A stretch of DNA of 64,000 nucleotides from Delphinus delphis (taxonomy: Eukaryota; Chordata; Mammalia; Artiodactyla; Delphinidae): positions 30,408,070-30,472,069 of the forward strand of contig NC_082698.1 of NCBI RefSeq assembly GCF_949987515.2, read 5' to 3'. Under the pieces are notes generated by a model. The model ran no database searches, was not told the DNA's origin, and saw nothing but the letters and a program-made list of their open reading frames with translations. Positions 33,295 to 45,938 of the stretch are shown here, piece by piece; position 1 is the stretch's first letter; each line of letters begins with the position of its first letter. A program made the translations under genes and the position numbers.

Positions 33295-33500
33295 AACTGT
33301 TAAGCACTTATGTGCCGAACAATTTCCATGCATTTTCTCATTTTAATTGTTACAGTCCTAGGCCATTGTTATCCCCATTTTACAGTTGGGAGAATTGAGG
33401 CATGGAGGGGTTAAGTAAATGGATCACATAGCTAGTTGTCAGCAGAACTAGGCTTTGAATGCACGGCATGCTCTTACCCAGCATGCTGTACTGCCTTTCA
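33295..33500 (-). repeat. MIR, nearly full length
   Basis: ttatccccattttacagttg, agaattgaggcatggagggg, cacatagctagttgtcagc and ctcttacccagcatgctg. Confidence 0.88.
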
Positions 33501-33929
33501 TTATAGAAAATTTTAGAAAATAGAGAAACAGGAAGAAGAAAGAGATTGCTCAGGAGTCTTCTGGGAAGGTAGGTTTAAAGTCAGGTGTTGAAGGGTGTGG
33601 GAGACACAGGTAGATGGAGAGGGTGCAGTTGCCCCATGAGCAGGGACCCCACAATTACAGAGTGTTGTGTGGATCTTGGCCTGGAAGGAGGTGTAGATGG
33701 GCTCTGTCTTCTAGAATGAGGAGTCTGGAATGAGTGATAGCCAGGGGGCCACAGAGGGTTCTCCTCCCCTTCCTCCCACTGTCTGCACCTGAGCAGGAGG
33801 GACAGATGGGCCCACATCTCTCCCTTAGCTTGTTTGAAATGTTACCTCCCTGTCACAGTTCCTCAGTTCCTCCCACCCCTGGCAAAACTGACTGTTGCCT
33901 CTTTAATACCTTCTTTTTGTTTTTTTCCT

Positions 33930-34985
33930 CTATAACTTTTTTTTTTTAATTGTGGTAAAATATACATAACCTAATACTTATCATTTTAACCATTTGTAAG
34001 TGTACAATTTTGGATATATCACCAGAAGTGGGAGTACTGGATCATATAGTCGTTCTAGTTGTAATTTTGTGAGGAATCATCATACTCTTTTCCACAGTGG
34101 TTGCACCATTTCACCAACACTTGCTATTTTCTGGTTTTTTGATAGTAGTCATCATAATGGGTGTGAGGTAACATGTCATTGCGATTTTGATTGTGTTCTG
34201 ATGATTAGTGATGTCGGGCATCTTTTCAAATGCTTGTTGGCCATTTGTATATCATCTTTGGAAAAATGCCCAAAGTTTTTTGGCAGGTTCTTTGTCCATT
34301 TTTAAATCAGGTTATTTGATATTTTTTTTTTTTTTTTTTTTTGGTTATTGAGTTGTAGGAGTTCTTTAAACATTCTGGGCATTAACTCTTTATCAGATAC
34401 ATGATTTGCAAATATTTTCTCCCATTCCACAGTTTGCCTTTTCATTCTACTGATTGTGTCCTTTGATGCTTAGAAGTTTTAAAATTTGGTGTAGTCCCAT
34501 TTGTCTATTTTTGCTTTTGTTGTCTGTGCTTTTGTTGCCTATGTCATACCCAAGAAATCATTGCCAAGTCCAATCTCATGAAACCTTTCCCATATATTTT
34601 CTTCTAGGAGTTTTATAGTTTTGGGTCTTACGTTTAGGTCTTTGATCTATTTTGAGCTAATTTTAAAATATGGTGTGAGATGAGAGCCCACCTTCATTCT
34701 TTTGCATGTGGATATCCAGTTTTCTGAACACCAGTTGTTGAAGAGACTGTCCTTTCACCTTTGGATGGTCTTGGCACCCTTGTCAAAGATCATTTGACCA
34801 CATAGGAAAGGGTTTATTCCTGGCTTTCTATCTATTCCATTGGTCTTTTTGTCTGTCTTTATGTTAGTACCACAGTGTTTTGATTACTGTCTCTTTTAAA
34901 TATGTTTTGAAATCAGGAAGTGTGAGTCCTCCAACTTTGCTCTTCTTTTTCAAAATTGTTTTGGCTATTTGGGCCCAGTGATGGC
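33930..34985 (-). mobile_element. L1, antisense, with an internal deletion
   Basis: 3'-UTR (ttgtggtaaaatatacataa) jumps near 34012 directly into ORF2 sequence (ccagaagtgggagtactgg) and continues through ttttctcccattccacag, atcattgccaagtccaatc and ttttggctatttgggc. No open ORF2 frame remains. Confidence 0.92.
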
Positions 34986-35774
34986 TTTTTATTTGGAATC
35001 ACAAGGGACCTGTCACGGCAGAAAAGAGGGTATGGGAGCTTAGATCTTTGGATTCAAGTGGGATGAAAGTAATATACTCCAGCCTTCACTTAAGCGCATT
35101 GGTGATGGGGAGTTCACTACTTCACAAGACAGCTAGTCTTGTTGGTGAGCAGTTCGGATCATTAGGAATCCTTGTAGTGATCTTGACCTGTTTTCCTGAC
35201 ACGTTTGCCCAGTGATCTTGGTATGCTCTCTAGAGTTATACTTAGAGCAAGGATGTGGGCCAAGGGTCAGCCCTTTAACTGGCCATTATCTTTGGCAGAT
35301 TCTTCAAGGGAGCATTCATGTTTCTAGGACAGATCTGTGAGAATTGTTTGTAAGAGGGCTGAAGCTATCTGTAAGTGACTGCCCATTGTACAGATTCTTT
35401 CAAGGTTCAGATCTATCCCCAGAATCTCTGTGGTCCCCCTTGTTCTATTCCATTTATCCCAGGCATCCTTGTGAAGGAATACTCCTAGATCTCCTTGCCG
35501 CTTCCAGCTCTGCTTGGCCTGATCTATTGGGTGGGCTACTCCAGAGGCTTCCCTGGAGAAGCACAGAGCTATAGCTGCAAGAAGCTGGTATGATTTAACG
35601 AAGTAGGATCCTTCAGCCAGGAGGCAGTTTCCCCATCTTCCTCCCAGGAATCCAGCCCTGACCATACTTTCCTGTCTATAGTCAGGGCCTCTCGGGATGG
35701 ACCAATAAGGAGGTAGGTATGATAGATGGCTGGAGAGAGAGCCATCTGAGGGGTCCTGGAGACTTTTTGGCAGA

Positions 35775-35885
35775 GTGTGATAGAAATGAGTACTGGACTG
35801 GGAGCCAGGGTGCTTGTGTTCTAGATCTGGTTCTGTCCCTATCTGGCTTTGACACCTTAGACAAGTCATTAGTTTCTCTGGACTC
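35775..35885 (+). repeat. MIR-like fragment
   Basis: tactggactgggagccag, tctagatctggttctgtccc and gacaagtcattagtttctct, in the MIR sense order. Confidence 0.5.
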
Positions 35886-36730
35886 TGCTCTATCATTCTT
35901 GTTAATGAATTGGATGAGCATACAGAAGGGATGCTCAACAGATTTGCAAGTGGCACAAAGCTGCAAAGGGATAGCCGTTATACTCACGATGATAGAAGTA
36001 AGACTGAAAAAGATCTCCATGAGCTAGGTGGGAATCAATGAGGTGAAATGAAATGCTGACTGTGAAAGCGTTGAGGCGGGGGGGGACCTGGTTTAGCAGC
36101 ACTTGTTATGAAAAAAGCCTGTGACTTCAAGTTGAGGATGACTCAGGAGTAAGGTGGCTAAAAGAGTGAATGCAGTCTTAGGTTAAACTAATAGAGGCAA
36201 AGTGTCCTCTCCAGGGGAGGGGATAGGCCTGTTCTAGTCTCTGCTGATTTGAGCACATCCAGAGAACAGTGTTCAGTACTAGGATTTGTGTTTTATTGTG
36301 TAAAATTATGTATTTTATTTATTTATTTGTGTTTTATTGTGGGAGGCTGTGGGGAGAACATGAAACATGTTCTGGAGGACGGTGGCTAACCTCGGGAGCT
36401 GTCTGGAAACTGTTTCATGTGAGATGGAGTCCAGGGGCCTGGGCTGTTTGGTGTGATGAAAACAAATACAGAGGAACCCTGAGAGTAATTTAAAAATCTA
36501 TGTGAAGGGCTGTCATGAGGACAAGGGACCGATTTGCTCCAGAAGCATGACTTCCAGAAGCGGGCAGAAGATAAGAGGAAGTGGACTTTGTTCTGTATCA
36601 GGCAGGCTTCCTGAAGAGTGGGCTGTTGAGGGGTGGGCTGCTCTGCCCGGTGCTTCATCCCTGGAAGAGTTCAAGGAGGGGCTGACTCCACATCTGCCAG
36701 GATCGCATGCCCGAGATGCTGGGAGAGCCT
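35886..36730 (+). repeat. L3/CR1-like LINE 3' region
   Basis: gatttgcaagtggcacaaag, aatgcagtcttaggttaaac, taatagaggcaaagtgtcc, agaacagtgttcagtact and tggaagagttcaaggagggg follow the CR1/L3 3' order. There is a 16-bp direct repeat inside (36285-36300 and 36326-36341). No ORF. Confidence 0.65.
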
Positions 36731-39405
36731 GGTTTTGACGGCCTTGGGGTGCTTTTAGATGCAGAGTGGTCTAACCAGGGACACAAACAGGACTTGTAAG
36801 CAGGGGACAGGCCCGGTCCAAATGGTGTTTGGGACCGTTCATCTGCTCGCAGACACATGAAACTGGCAGACGGTGGAAGCCTGGGAGGCCCCTCACCTAA
36901 GCCCCAGTGTTGGAAGCCATGCTTCATACCTAAGTGCTTCCAGCGAATTGTGTAACAAAGTATTTACCAGACCCCAGATTCTGGTCCACATTTTGGAATC
37001 AATTTTGGAACAATAAAAATCAACGAATAGCTCTGGAAATGGTGTCAGATCTGTAAAAAGACACGGAAGGTTTGTCCTCAGGAAGAGTCTGGTTCTGGAG
37101 GTGCTCAGAGGAACCACTCTCTCCGGGCCCCCATTGAGCAACGACTCATTTCCCCTTTGGAGTCCACACGGTGTCTTGAGAGCCCTGGTGTTTGCACCCC
37201 TCTGCTCCTTCAACAAAGGCCCTTCTGTCGGCAGATTTCAGAGGCCAAGCAGGGAAGGGTCAGGAAAGGAAGGTATTGACTGAATACCAATAAGGAGGGG
37301 AAGTGTGTTGGTGGAAGATGAGGGGCGCCAGGCAACTCGGGGGCCCACTCGTGCTGTGCAAACAGAGCAGAGAATGCCTTTTGGCGGGTTTGTTTTACTA
37401 AAGGCTCTGGGGCCCAGGGGAGGCTGGCGAAGAGGGACAAGAGAGAGGGAGGAAATATTTCACAATGTGGAGTTTAAGCTCAACCCCTTGCTTGGGAAGG
37501 GGCTGGCCCCAGAGCTGAGGGGTAACAAAGAGGCAGTGTGGGCTGGTGACAGTTAGGGGAAAACACATGGCAACTAATGGGGTAGTAATGGGTGGGGAGG
37601 TAACCTGGGAAAAGCTGGTACAAGGAAAGCTGGCACATAAATTCTGGTGGCGTGACATTCCCCTTGGCAGGGAGACAGCGGCCACTCCATCACCTCTCCA
37701 AAGCCACCGCCAGAGATGTTCCCGCTCCCAGGGATAAGGGATGGCTGGAAGGGGAAAAAGCCACACTGGGGTTCTGTTGCCCCGCAGGGCCCTGGAAAGG
37801 ATGGAGAGGAAGAGGAGAGCTGTTCTCTGCAGAAGCCAGAGCCCCAGGCTGAGTGCCAGGAGTGAGCGTAGAGAAGGTTTCCATCACTGCCACCTGCTGC
37901 ATGCGTAGCGGAGGGATGGTGTGCCCAGTGCTGAGACCCGTGGTTGGTACCCTGGGGCCCTCACTTGTGAGAGGTTTTGCACCCAGGCTGAGTCTTGAGA
38001 GTCCCCAGCCGACGAGAGGGAGCGAAGGGCCCGATGCCCCGTAAGCACACAGGCCAACTCACCATTCCAGCAGGAACTCTGCCCACCATTTCTCAGAGAA
38101 TCCTTTGGACATGTCAGTTGTCAAAGGAGACAGTGTTTATTACCCGGGGCCTTTTGGAGGAAGCCATTTAGCAGTTTGTACCTGGACTTATATGGTTTCC
38201 ATGAGGTTCCCCAAACAACCAGGGCATCCTGGAGTCCAGAACAGTGGCTTGTGGGTGGTGATTTTAGTTTTCTGTCACAGACCAACCGTTTTTGACCACG
38301 TCAATACTCTTTTCTTGGAAAACAGAACAAAACACCAAAATGACTTTTTATCTATTTGTGTGTGTGTGACCAGCTCTCCTCTTCATAATCTTTAGGAATC
38401 ATTTAGGAAAGAAGAGAAAGGAGGCATATCTGTTCCCAGGGATGGGTCTAGAGCATTATTAAAGGGTGCCATGTCAGGTGGGGACACACTGGGAGCCTCT
38501 ACTAGGCGTCTGCTGCAGGCGAGAATCCTTAGGGTGATTCCTGGTCGATGTTTGCAGAGCAGCAGCCAGTCTTAGACTCCTGAGTCGTTGCAGTTTCCCA
38601 TGGTGAGTGTCCCTCCTGAGGGACGTGGGAGTTCCGGAGACGGCCTCTCGCCTTGCTGCCTGGCTGAGAGGCACCCCTCCTTCCCAGCTTGGCGGGCCTG
38701 GCTTCCCCTCTGGATGGATGGATGGATTCATCCACCCAACTTATTACAAGCCTGCCATGATTGGTCAGGCATGGGAAGTATCGGATCAGTTAGATATGGT
38801 CTAGGGCTTGTCTGGAGTGTTGACGGGTGCTTGTGTGGTCACTGATTTTGCAAGTGGGAGGTGGGTGTAAGCTATGAGAATCTGACGGCTGGTGGGTAGC
38901 CTGGCTTTTTCCCTCCCACTGCTCGTGAAATGAAAAAAAAAAAAGGGAATGTGAAAAAAAACACAACTAATAGACATGAACAGTTGCATTTCACAGGGGC
39001 AAACGCACATATGGCAATTACAGTGTTCAAACATAAACTTCCCCATGCTTCTGTGTCAGATATATTGAAATGTGGTCACTTCACCTGGTTATCTGAATGT
39101 CTTATTCTTCTAAAGGCAACTAGAAAAAACAAACCAGTTTCCTACAAGTTATCAGCTCCGTTGGTAGGAAACAGAGAACAAGAAATCATTTTTGGCAGGT
39201 CCTTGCAGTAAACTGTGTGAGCAAAGGGTGGCACTCATTTCTCGATGATTTTTAATAACATCTTTCACAGCCAGCCGGAGATGGCATGAGACCTCAGTTG
39301 TCCCTAAGGGAAGGCTATGGACAACTGGTTATTTGAACATTGACCACAGACTGCAAATGGCTCTGTCCCCTGGGCTCCCTGCAGGAGTGCGTCCCTTGCT
39401 GATAA

Positions 39406-39419
39406 GCGCCATCTGTTGG
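39406..39419 (-). promoter_or_regulatory. CTCF core motif match
   Basis: The minus strand reads ccaacagatggcgc, a full match to the CTCF core CCANNAGRKGGCRS, in repeat-free sequence. Occupancy cannot be judged from sequence. Confidence 0.45.
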
Positions 39420-39561
39420 TGTTAGAAGGTGCATGCAGGTGCTGGTTGTGCATTTCTGAAGGTGCAGGTGTCCCTGAGGCCCCGACTTGGGGAAGCCATG
39501 GGGCACTTAACATTCGGATTTTCTACGTATTCTCTGCTGCCAAAATAACCGGGAGTTGGGG

Positions 39562-39745
39562 ATTAGGCATAACACGGAAGTTAAGAGTTTGGACTCTGGA
39601 ATCCAACAGCTCTGCTGCTTACTACCTAGTTGACCTGGGCAAGTCGCTTAATCTTGCCTAGACTCGGTTTTCTCATCTGGAAAGAGGGCATAATAAAGAC
39701 CTATCCAAGATTGTTGAGCAGGGATAAAATAAAATGATGCCAGTG
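39562..39745 (+). repeat. MIR, sense
   Basis: gaagttaagagtttggactc, tgctgcttactacctagttg, ctgggcaagtcgcttaatc and ggttttctcatctggaaag. Confidence 0.9.
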
Positions 39746-40514
39746 ACAGGGCCTGCTGGGATTTTGGTCCACATTTTGCACATGGTAAACCAGCAAGAAA
39801 TATTAAGCCTGTATTTATCTTGATAGACAAATTGTAGTCTTTTTAACAGTAGGAAATGCAGGGAACAAAAGAAAACAGTTACATTTCCATTACCCATCAA
39901 CCAGCATCTTATCCTCATTCTATGCTTAGAATATATTAGAGCAAAATTTTCCAAAGGTGTTTTTTGATGATTTGTAGTTTGATTTTTTTGTTTGTTTCAA
40001 ACAAAGATAATTGGGCAACCAAATGTCGTTGACATTCTGAAAATTATGTCAGATTCTGAAAATTCTCTTTCCAACAAGAAAGAAATGAGTCATGAAGACA
40101 GTGCCTCTCTCCAAAGTGCATCCGTTAACACCTACTGTTTCTTGATGGACAGGTGCTGTGAGGAATTCCCTTTATTATTCAGGAGAAGGAAAACATTACT
40201 TTTAAAGAAATAAAAACGCAGCTGTTTTTAGTGCTGACCAAGGGACTGGAGCTTAATCAGCGAAAAGGTTCCTTTGTCTCTTATTTGACTTCGCTGGGCA
40301 TCCACTTGGTCCAGGCTAGAACGATGCTGGTATTCACAGCTCATTTAACTCTGAGCGCATCCGGCTTTGTTAAGGTGTAGGTATTGATAGTCATCTGTTT
40401 TGACTCTAACAGGGAGGACTTGGCCCTGTTCAATCTGTTCTGATTCCCTATTGTGAGTATCAGCTCACACCCAGAAGGGAAGGGGTGAGACGCCTCCTAA
40501 TGATGTAGCCATTG

Positions 40515-40534
40515 CCCCCCCCCCCCCCCCCCCC
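40515..40534. repeat. Poly(C)20 tract
   Basis: Twenty uninterrupted C's, unusually long for a mammalian genome. Confidence 0.95.
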
Positions 40535-41537
40535 GTGTGTCACATCATGCGCCGAGGATGCTGTGTTGCCTCTTATACCGCAAGAATGTGCCTCTAGATC
40601 TTTCATGCTCTCAAATTGGGGCTTTGTTAACATGGAAGCATCACTCCTTTCTGTTCTTTTCGAAGTTTTTGCAGCCCTTCAGGGTGAACAAATCATGCCC
40701 GCCAGCGCTCTGTAAAAAGGCCTGGTGAAAATGGTTCTCGTTTCCATTTAGGGAGAAGGGTTTTTTATTCAGAATATTGTTTTATTGGTGTGTCTACATT
40801 CTTTACCACCAATGCCAAGTGCAGATGCTGACACGTGAGGCTAGCCAGCCCTAGAGTCCCCTTCAATATTAAATTCCGTGATCACCCAAAGAACCCCAGA
40901 AATTCAGGAGCCCACCCAGGTGTCTGGAGGGCCTTGCCAGCAGCCACCATCGCTTCTTGCCTCTCCCCAGGGCATGATGTGTCAGCTCACGGTTGTTTTT
41001 CTTAAGGGCAGGCAAAACAGGATTGTGTCTAGTGATGCCTAAGGGAAACAGTTTTAGCTGAAGACCTGCCCCCCCAACCTGGTCCCCCTCATTGCCATTT
41101 TCAGAAACAGGAGGCTGGACACATGAGTGGTGTTTAACTGCGCTTCTGCAGCCCTCCCTCTGCTTGCACAAGCAGCTGCTGTGGGGAGAGAGCCTGTCAG
41201 TGTGAGGCCTGGAGCACAGCGCCCAGCGAGAGCTGCCGAGAGGCTGGAGGCCCTCCTGAGCTAAGGTACTAATTGCATCCCACCTGGACTTACCTCTGCT
41301 CAGGTTTCAGGTTTGGGGCCTTTGCCTCCCAAGGCCTCACTGCTGCCCAGCAAGAAGCCACTGCCACCAGGGCATCCTCACTGTTGCTCCAGTTCCTGAG
41401 GCATCAACCTCACCCCCAACCCCTCCCCGCTGCTGATTCCAGTGTGCCATGGGCTCCCCGCTTCTCAGTCTCCACCTCCTCAGGGAATCCTACGTTTAAG
41501 CCCAGGGCACTGGGGTTGTGAGAGGGGGCTCTGGGGT

Positions 41538-41960
41538 TGTTACCGAAAGCTCAGGCTCTCTGTACACCGGTGCCGAACCAAATCTCGGAGACAGAGTTTT
41601 GGGTGAAGTAGAAAGGGAGAGCTTCGTTACTTTGCCAGGCAAAGGGGGGCACAGTGGGCTTCTCCCTCGAAAAACTATGTGTCCCAACATAGTTTTGAGG
41701 ATTTGTTGAGGGGCTTTATAACAGGGGTTCAAAGGCGGGGTCTCTGACAAGATCAGGGTGTGAGCAGGGCTTGCCCGCCCTTAGTCTCAGTGGTCTCCTA
41801 ATCTCGAGGAGCATCTCTGCTCCCTTTAATATGGCCTCAGGTGGTTTCTCGGCTGTTCCTCCCTTGATTAGCAACTGTTCACATCCGCCCTTTGGAACTC
41901 AGGCAAGCTCATGGAGGCTGGAGTTTTGCCTCCAAGAAACGGGGGACAAAAGGGCCTCTG
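41538..41960 (-). mobile_element. Probable ERV solo LTR (family not named)
   Basis: Begins tgttaccgaaagctcaggc and contains aatctcggagacagagtttt, ttactttgccaggcaaagg, gggtctctgacaagatcagg and gattagcaactgttcacatc. This resembles LTR sequences common in cetartiodactyl genomes (from memory). The reverse strand carries a degraded AATAAA-like motif in the expected R region. Right end uncertain. No viral gene is present. Confidence 0.5.
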
Positions 41961-43619
41961 TGCCTGGGAGCCCCACAGGGCCCCGCTCAGTTTCACTGTC
42001 AAGTTCTGCGGTGGCCACTTCCAGCCACAGGACGGTGGCCCCGCGGCGTAAGCCCCTGAGCCTGTCTCCTCACCTGTAAGTGGGGACGATTATGGACCTC
42101 CGTGGCGGGGTGAAGTGCTGGCAGTGCAGAGGCAGACTTGACAGTGTCTGCGTCTCTGCTGGTGTCAGCTCTATTTAGTGGGGGTTGTCCTGTTGTCCTG
42201 GCTCTTCGGGTCCACTGCTCTTTAAGGGGCTTCCCTTCGACGGAGGAGGATGGACTCGAGAGGTCCCTTCCACCTCCCCCAGGGAGAGGCTGATGGGGTG
42301 ATACGGTGCGTGGCCACTGGGCCTCAGTGTTTCGGAACCACATGTTAAGTGCTGACGGGTTCCCATCAGATGAAGACATAGGCACGCACTCGAGGGATGA
42401 GATGGGGAACAGAATCTTGAGTGAGTTACTTGGACAACATGCTTTGCTGTGCTGAATGGGTGCCATTCATGAAGTTCATGCCTGCGAGTCCGAGGGCACA
42501 GGGCGTGCCTCAGGCTGGCTGTCAGCTTCTGGCTTTTCTTGGCTCAGATCTTGAATTGTTCATTTGTAACACACTCAGCAAATATTTCTGTGCCTGCCTC
42601 ATTCCAGTTTCTGTGGGGTGCAGCGGTGAGAGAAAAAGGATATGGGCTCTACTTTCCCGAGCTGGTAGATCCTGCTGGGGATGGGAGTCAACATGAGTTA
42701 GAGTCTTGTCCAAAACGTCAGGTGGCCGATGGTGCAGGACTTAACTGTGTCACAGAGGGCAGTCAGCTCAGCACTCTAAACAGTGACGAGACAGTGGTGA
42801 GTGCTAGGAAGGGAAGGACGTGGGCTCCGGGAACTCCCACAGAGGCGCTGGCGCCAGGTGGGGCAGGGCTGGAGGGAGGGTCGGGACTGACGCAGGGATG
42901 CTTGAGCCCAGCCCCCTGCCCTCCTGCTCACTGGAGCTGCTCTGCCTGACTCTGTGCGCGTCCAGCCTCAGGAGGTCAGATCTGTGATGCCTGAGGTCCT
43001 GTCCCCCACCTTCACCAGCACCTCAGGTAGCCCACGGCCCTCCTGCTTTGCTATATTCTTGGCCATAGCATCTTCTGACTAGCGCGGTTTTGTTGCTCCC
43101 CTCTTTTTCCTGTGTCCGTGGTTTGGAGAGAGCCTTGCTTCTCTGGACCAGGCGCCCTCTGCCCCCTCTAACCTGTGCTCTGGGCTCCTGCCTCTGCTCC
43201 TGGCACAGGATGGGCCAACAAGATGGCCCAGCTCTGTGTGCATGGCTGCTTCCGGGCCCCAGCTGTGACATCACCCCTTGGTGAGGCTGTGGCCTTGAGT
43301 CTCCTGTACCCCAATACCCCATCTTTCAAATAGGAGTCACACCCTTCCTCCCTTCCTGTCCTCTTGGGGACGGGAGACAGCACAGAGTCCCAAGAGCTAA
43401 AGCAAAAAGGCTGGAGAAGAAGAACAATTTCTTCAAAATTCACTTACTTGATGTTGCAGAAGTTGCCTTGTGGTTTCAGTCAGAAGGAATTTTTTTAAAT
43501 GAGCAGGACTTGAATGAATTTAAAAAAAGGTCATCCCCTTTCCCTAGCACGTAGGCAAAAGTTATCTCACAGAAGCAACCTTTGCAACACATGAGAATTC
43601 ACTAGAGAGTTCCTGGTTT

Positions 43620-43826
43620 GTTTGTTTGTTTTTTGCGGTACGCGGGCCTCTCACTGTTGTGGCCTCTCCCGTTGCGGAGCACAGGCTCCGGACGCGCAGG
43701 CTCAGCAGCCATGGCTCACGGGCCCAGCCGCTCCGCGGCATGTGGGGTCCTCCCGGACCAGGGCACAAACCCATGTCCCCTGCATCGGCAGGCGGACTCT
43801 CAACCACTGTGCCACCAGGGTAGCCC
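43620..43826 (-). mobile_element. CHR SINE, short form, with TSD
   Basis: gcggtacgcgggcctctcac on the left to caccagggtagccc on the right. Flanks agttcctggttt at 43608-43619 and 43827-43838 are identical. Confidence 0.95.
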
Positions 43827-45274
43827 AGTTCCTGGTTTTGAGAGGAGGTTTCTGAGATCCTCCTGGGAGCCCGTTGTGTCTGTGGGGAACCTGGGGGCTG
43901 TGATTCTGCACCGAGGAAGTTCAACCCTCCTGGATGTCTGTTGTTTCAGGGGCGTATGGTGAAGGGCACAGGTCAACCCAGGGACCTGCTCAGTCTCTTT
44001 CTGGTCACTGTGCTTCTCAGCTTCTGCTGGGAAATAGGTGATGCCCCACAAGCCAGAAAGTGGCCTTGATAACAGCTGCTGTATTGAGCACCGGCCGTAC
44101 ACATGAGCTCTTGCTAATTCTCCCAGTGTCCATTGAGGGTGCTCAAAGGGAAAAGAGAATGTCACTTTTGCTTGCAAAGGTAACACTGGGGGCCACCAGA
44201 GCAGAAGTCTGAACACCTGAGTCAGCTCGGGGAACTTGGAATGAAGGGCTTCCGAGGGGAAGGAGGGGCAGCGAGGCTGCTCAAAGGGGCTTTTGTCCCA
44301 TTAAGAGGTGGCTCATAGCGTCCCAGGTAGGGGAGCTCCGGGCACTGGGAGACTTCCTGCAACTTAGGGTTAGGGTGGGGAGCTGGGCACGGGAAGCCCT
44401 GATGTCCTCATGGCTTGAATTTCCCTCCAGACGCTGCCTGCAGTGGAGGAGAGCTCCCTGTCGTACCCAGGGGCGCAGAGAAAAAAGGCTGCCCTTTCCC
44501 AAACTGTGTGTGCTTTTCCCAGGGGCCATTGTTCCTGGTTGCCAGGAAACTGAGGCCTTCAGGTGTCACCCGGGAGACTAGGGCCTGGGTATTTGGGTTT
44601 AGGTCAGGCACAATGACGCCTGCAGAATGAAATGGCATCCCCAGGACCTCCTCATCATTTGTCACGCAACTGTGGTTCCCAATGACAGTGGAGACACGGG
44701 GGCTTGGGGAGGAGGTGGGTGGCCAGGAGGGGGCGAGGGGCATGTGATGGGGCAGGCTAATGGTCCCCCTACCAGAGCAGAGCCAAAACGCCCCTTTGGG
44801 GAGAGGAAGTGAGGCCGCCCCAGCCTCTCGGGGGCTTTAGAAGGCCCGTGAAGGGCCTGACCAAGGCTCAGGACCGCCTGCTGGGAGCTGGGGGCCCGCC
44901 AGGCTTGATGGAGTTATGCTCCAGGAAATGCTCGACAGCTTGGTGGGACGTCTGCTCCCAGGCCAGATAGCGTGAGGGCACAGTCAGAGCAAAGAGACTG
45001 TCTGCATAGAACATAGCGAGGACACTAGGCTGTCCAAAAATGGTGGCAAGTCAGAGTGACCCAGGGGACCCAGCAGCGGGGGGGCAGGGCAGGAAACTCG
45101 AGGGCAGAGTAGGGGTGTCACTATAGCAGGTTCATGACGTATCCAGATCTTTCCCTCTCCGAACCCTGAAGCACAGTTCTCATAAATATGATTTAGAGTG
45201 AATTGAGAGGAGATAGACTGTGTAATCTACTTGCAGAATAGGCCTCTCCCACTTTTATTTTCTTCTTCTTCTTG

Positions 45275-45452
45275 TTTTTTATTTATTTGGTTGCACCAGG
45301 TCTTAGTTGAGGCATGTGGGCTCCTTAGCTGTGGCATGCGAACTCTTAGTTGCAGCATGCCTGTGGGATCTAGTTCCCTGAGCAGGGATTGAATCCGGGC
45401 CCCCTGCATTGGGAGTGCAGAGTCTTAACCACTGCACCACCAGGGAAGTCCC
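45275..45452 (-). mobile_element. CHR-related SINE, older, antisense
   Basis: ggttgcaccaggtcttagtt, ttccctgagcagggattgaa and caccaccagggaagtccc. It resembles the SINE variant at 20876. Confidence 0.88.
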
Positions 45453-45464
45453 TATTGTAGTTTT

Positions 45465-45938
45465 TAGATTTTCAATTGTGGTACAATATACATAAGATGA
45501 AAGTTACCATCTCAACCATTTTTAAGCGTACAGTTTAGTAGTATTAAGTGTAGCCACATTATTTTGCAACCCATGTCCAGAACTTTTTCATCTCACAAAA
45601 GTGAAACTCTGTACCCATTAAACAACTCCCCATTCTCTCCTCCCCCAGCCCCTGGCAACTACCACTCTACTGTCTGTCTTTATGAGTCCGACTACTCTGT
45701 GTACCTCATATAAGTGGAATCATACAGTATTTGTTCTTTTGTGACTGGCTTCTTTCACTAAGCATAATGTCCTCGGGGTTCATCCATGTTGTAGTAGCAT
45801 GTGTCAGAAGTTCCTTCCTTTTTAAGGTGGAATAATATTTCATTGTGTGAGTACACAACATTTTGTTTATCCATTCATCCATCAATGGGTTGTTTCCACC
45901 TTTTGGCTATTGTGAATAATGTTACTATGAACATGCCT
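45465..45938 (-). mobile_element. L1 3' end, antisense
   Basis: ttgtggtacaatatacataa, cccctggcaactaccactct, tatgagtccgactactctgt and tgtgaataatgttactatga. Confidence 0.92.

Noticed and set aside
35324..35956. 210-codon frame on the minus strand
   Set aside because: Overlaps MIR- and L3-like sequence, with no recognisable family; consistent with chance.
41538..41960. Functional endogenous retrovirus
   Set aside because: Only one LTR-like block without internal region, primer-binding site or viral genes.
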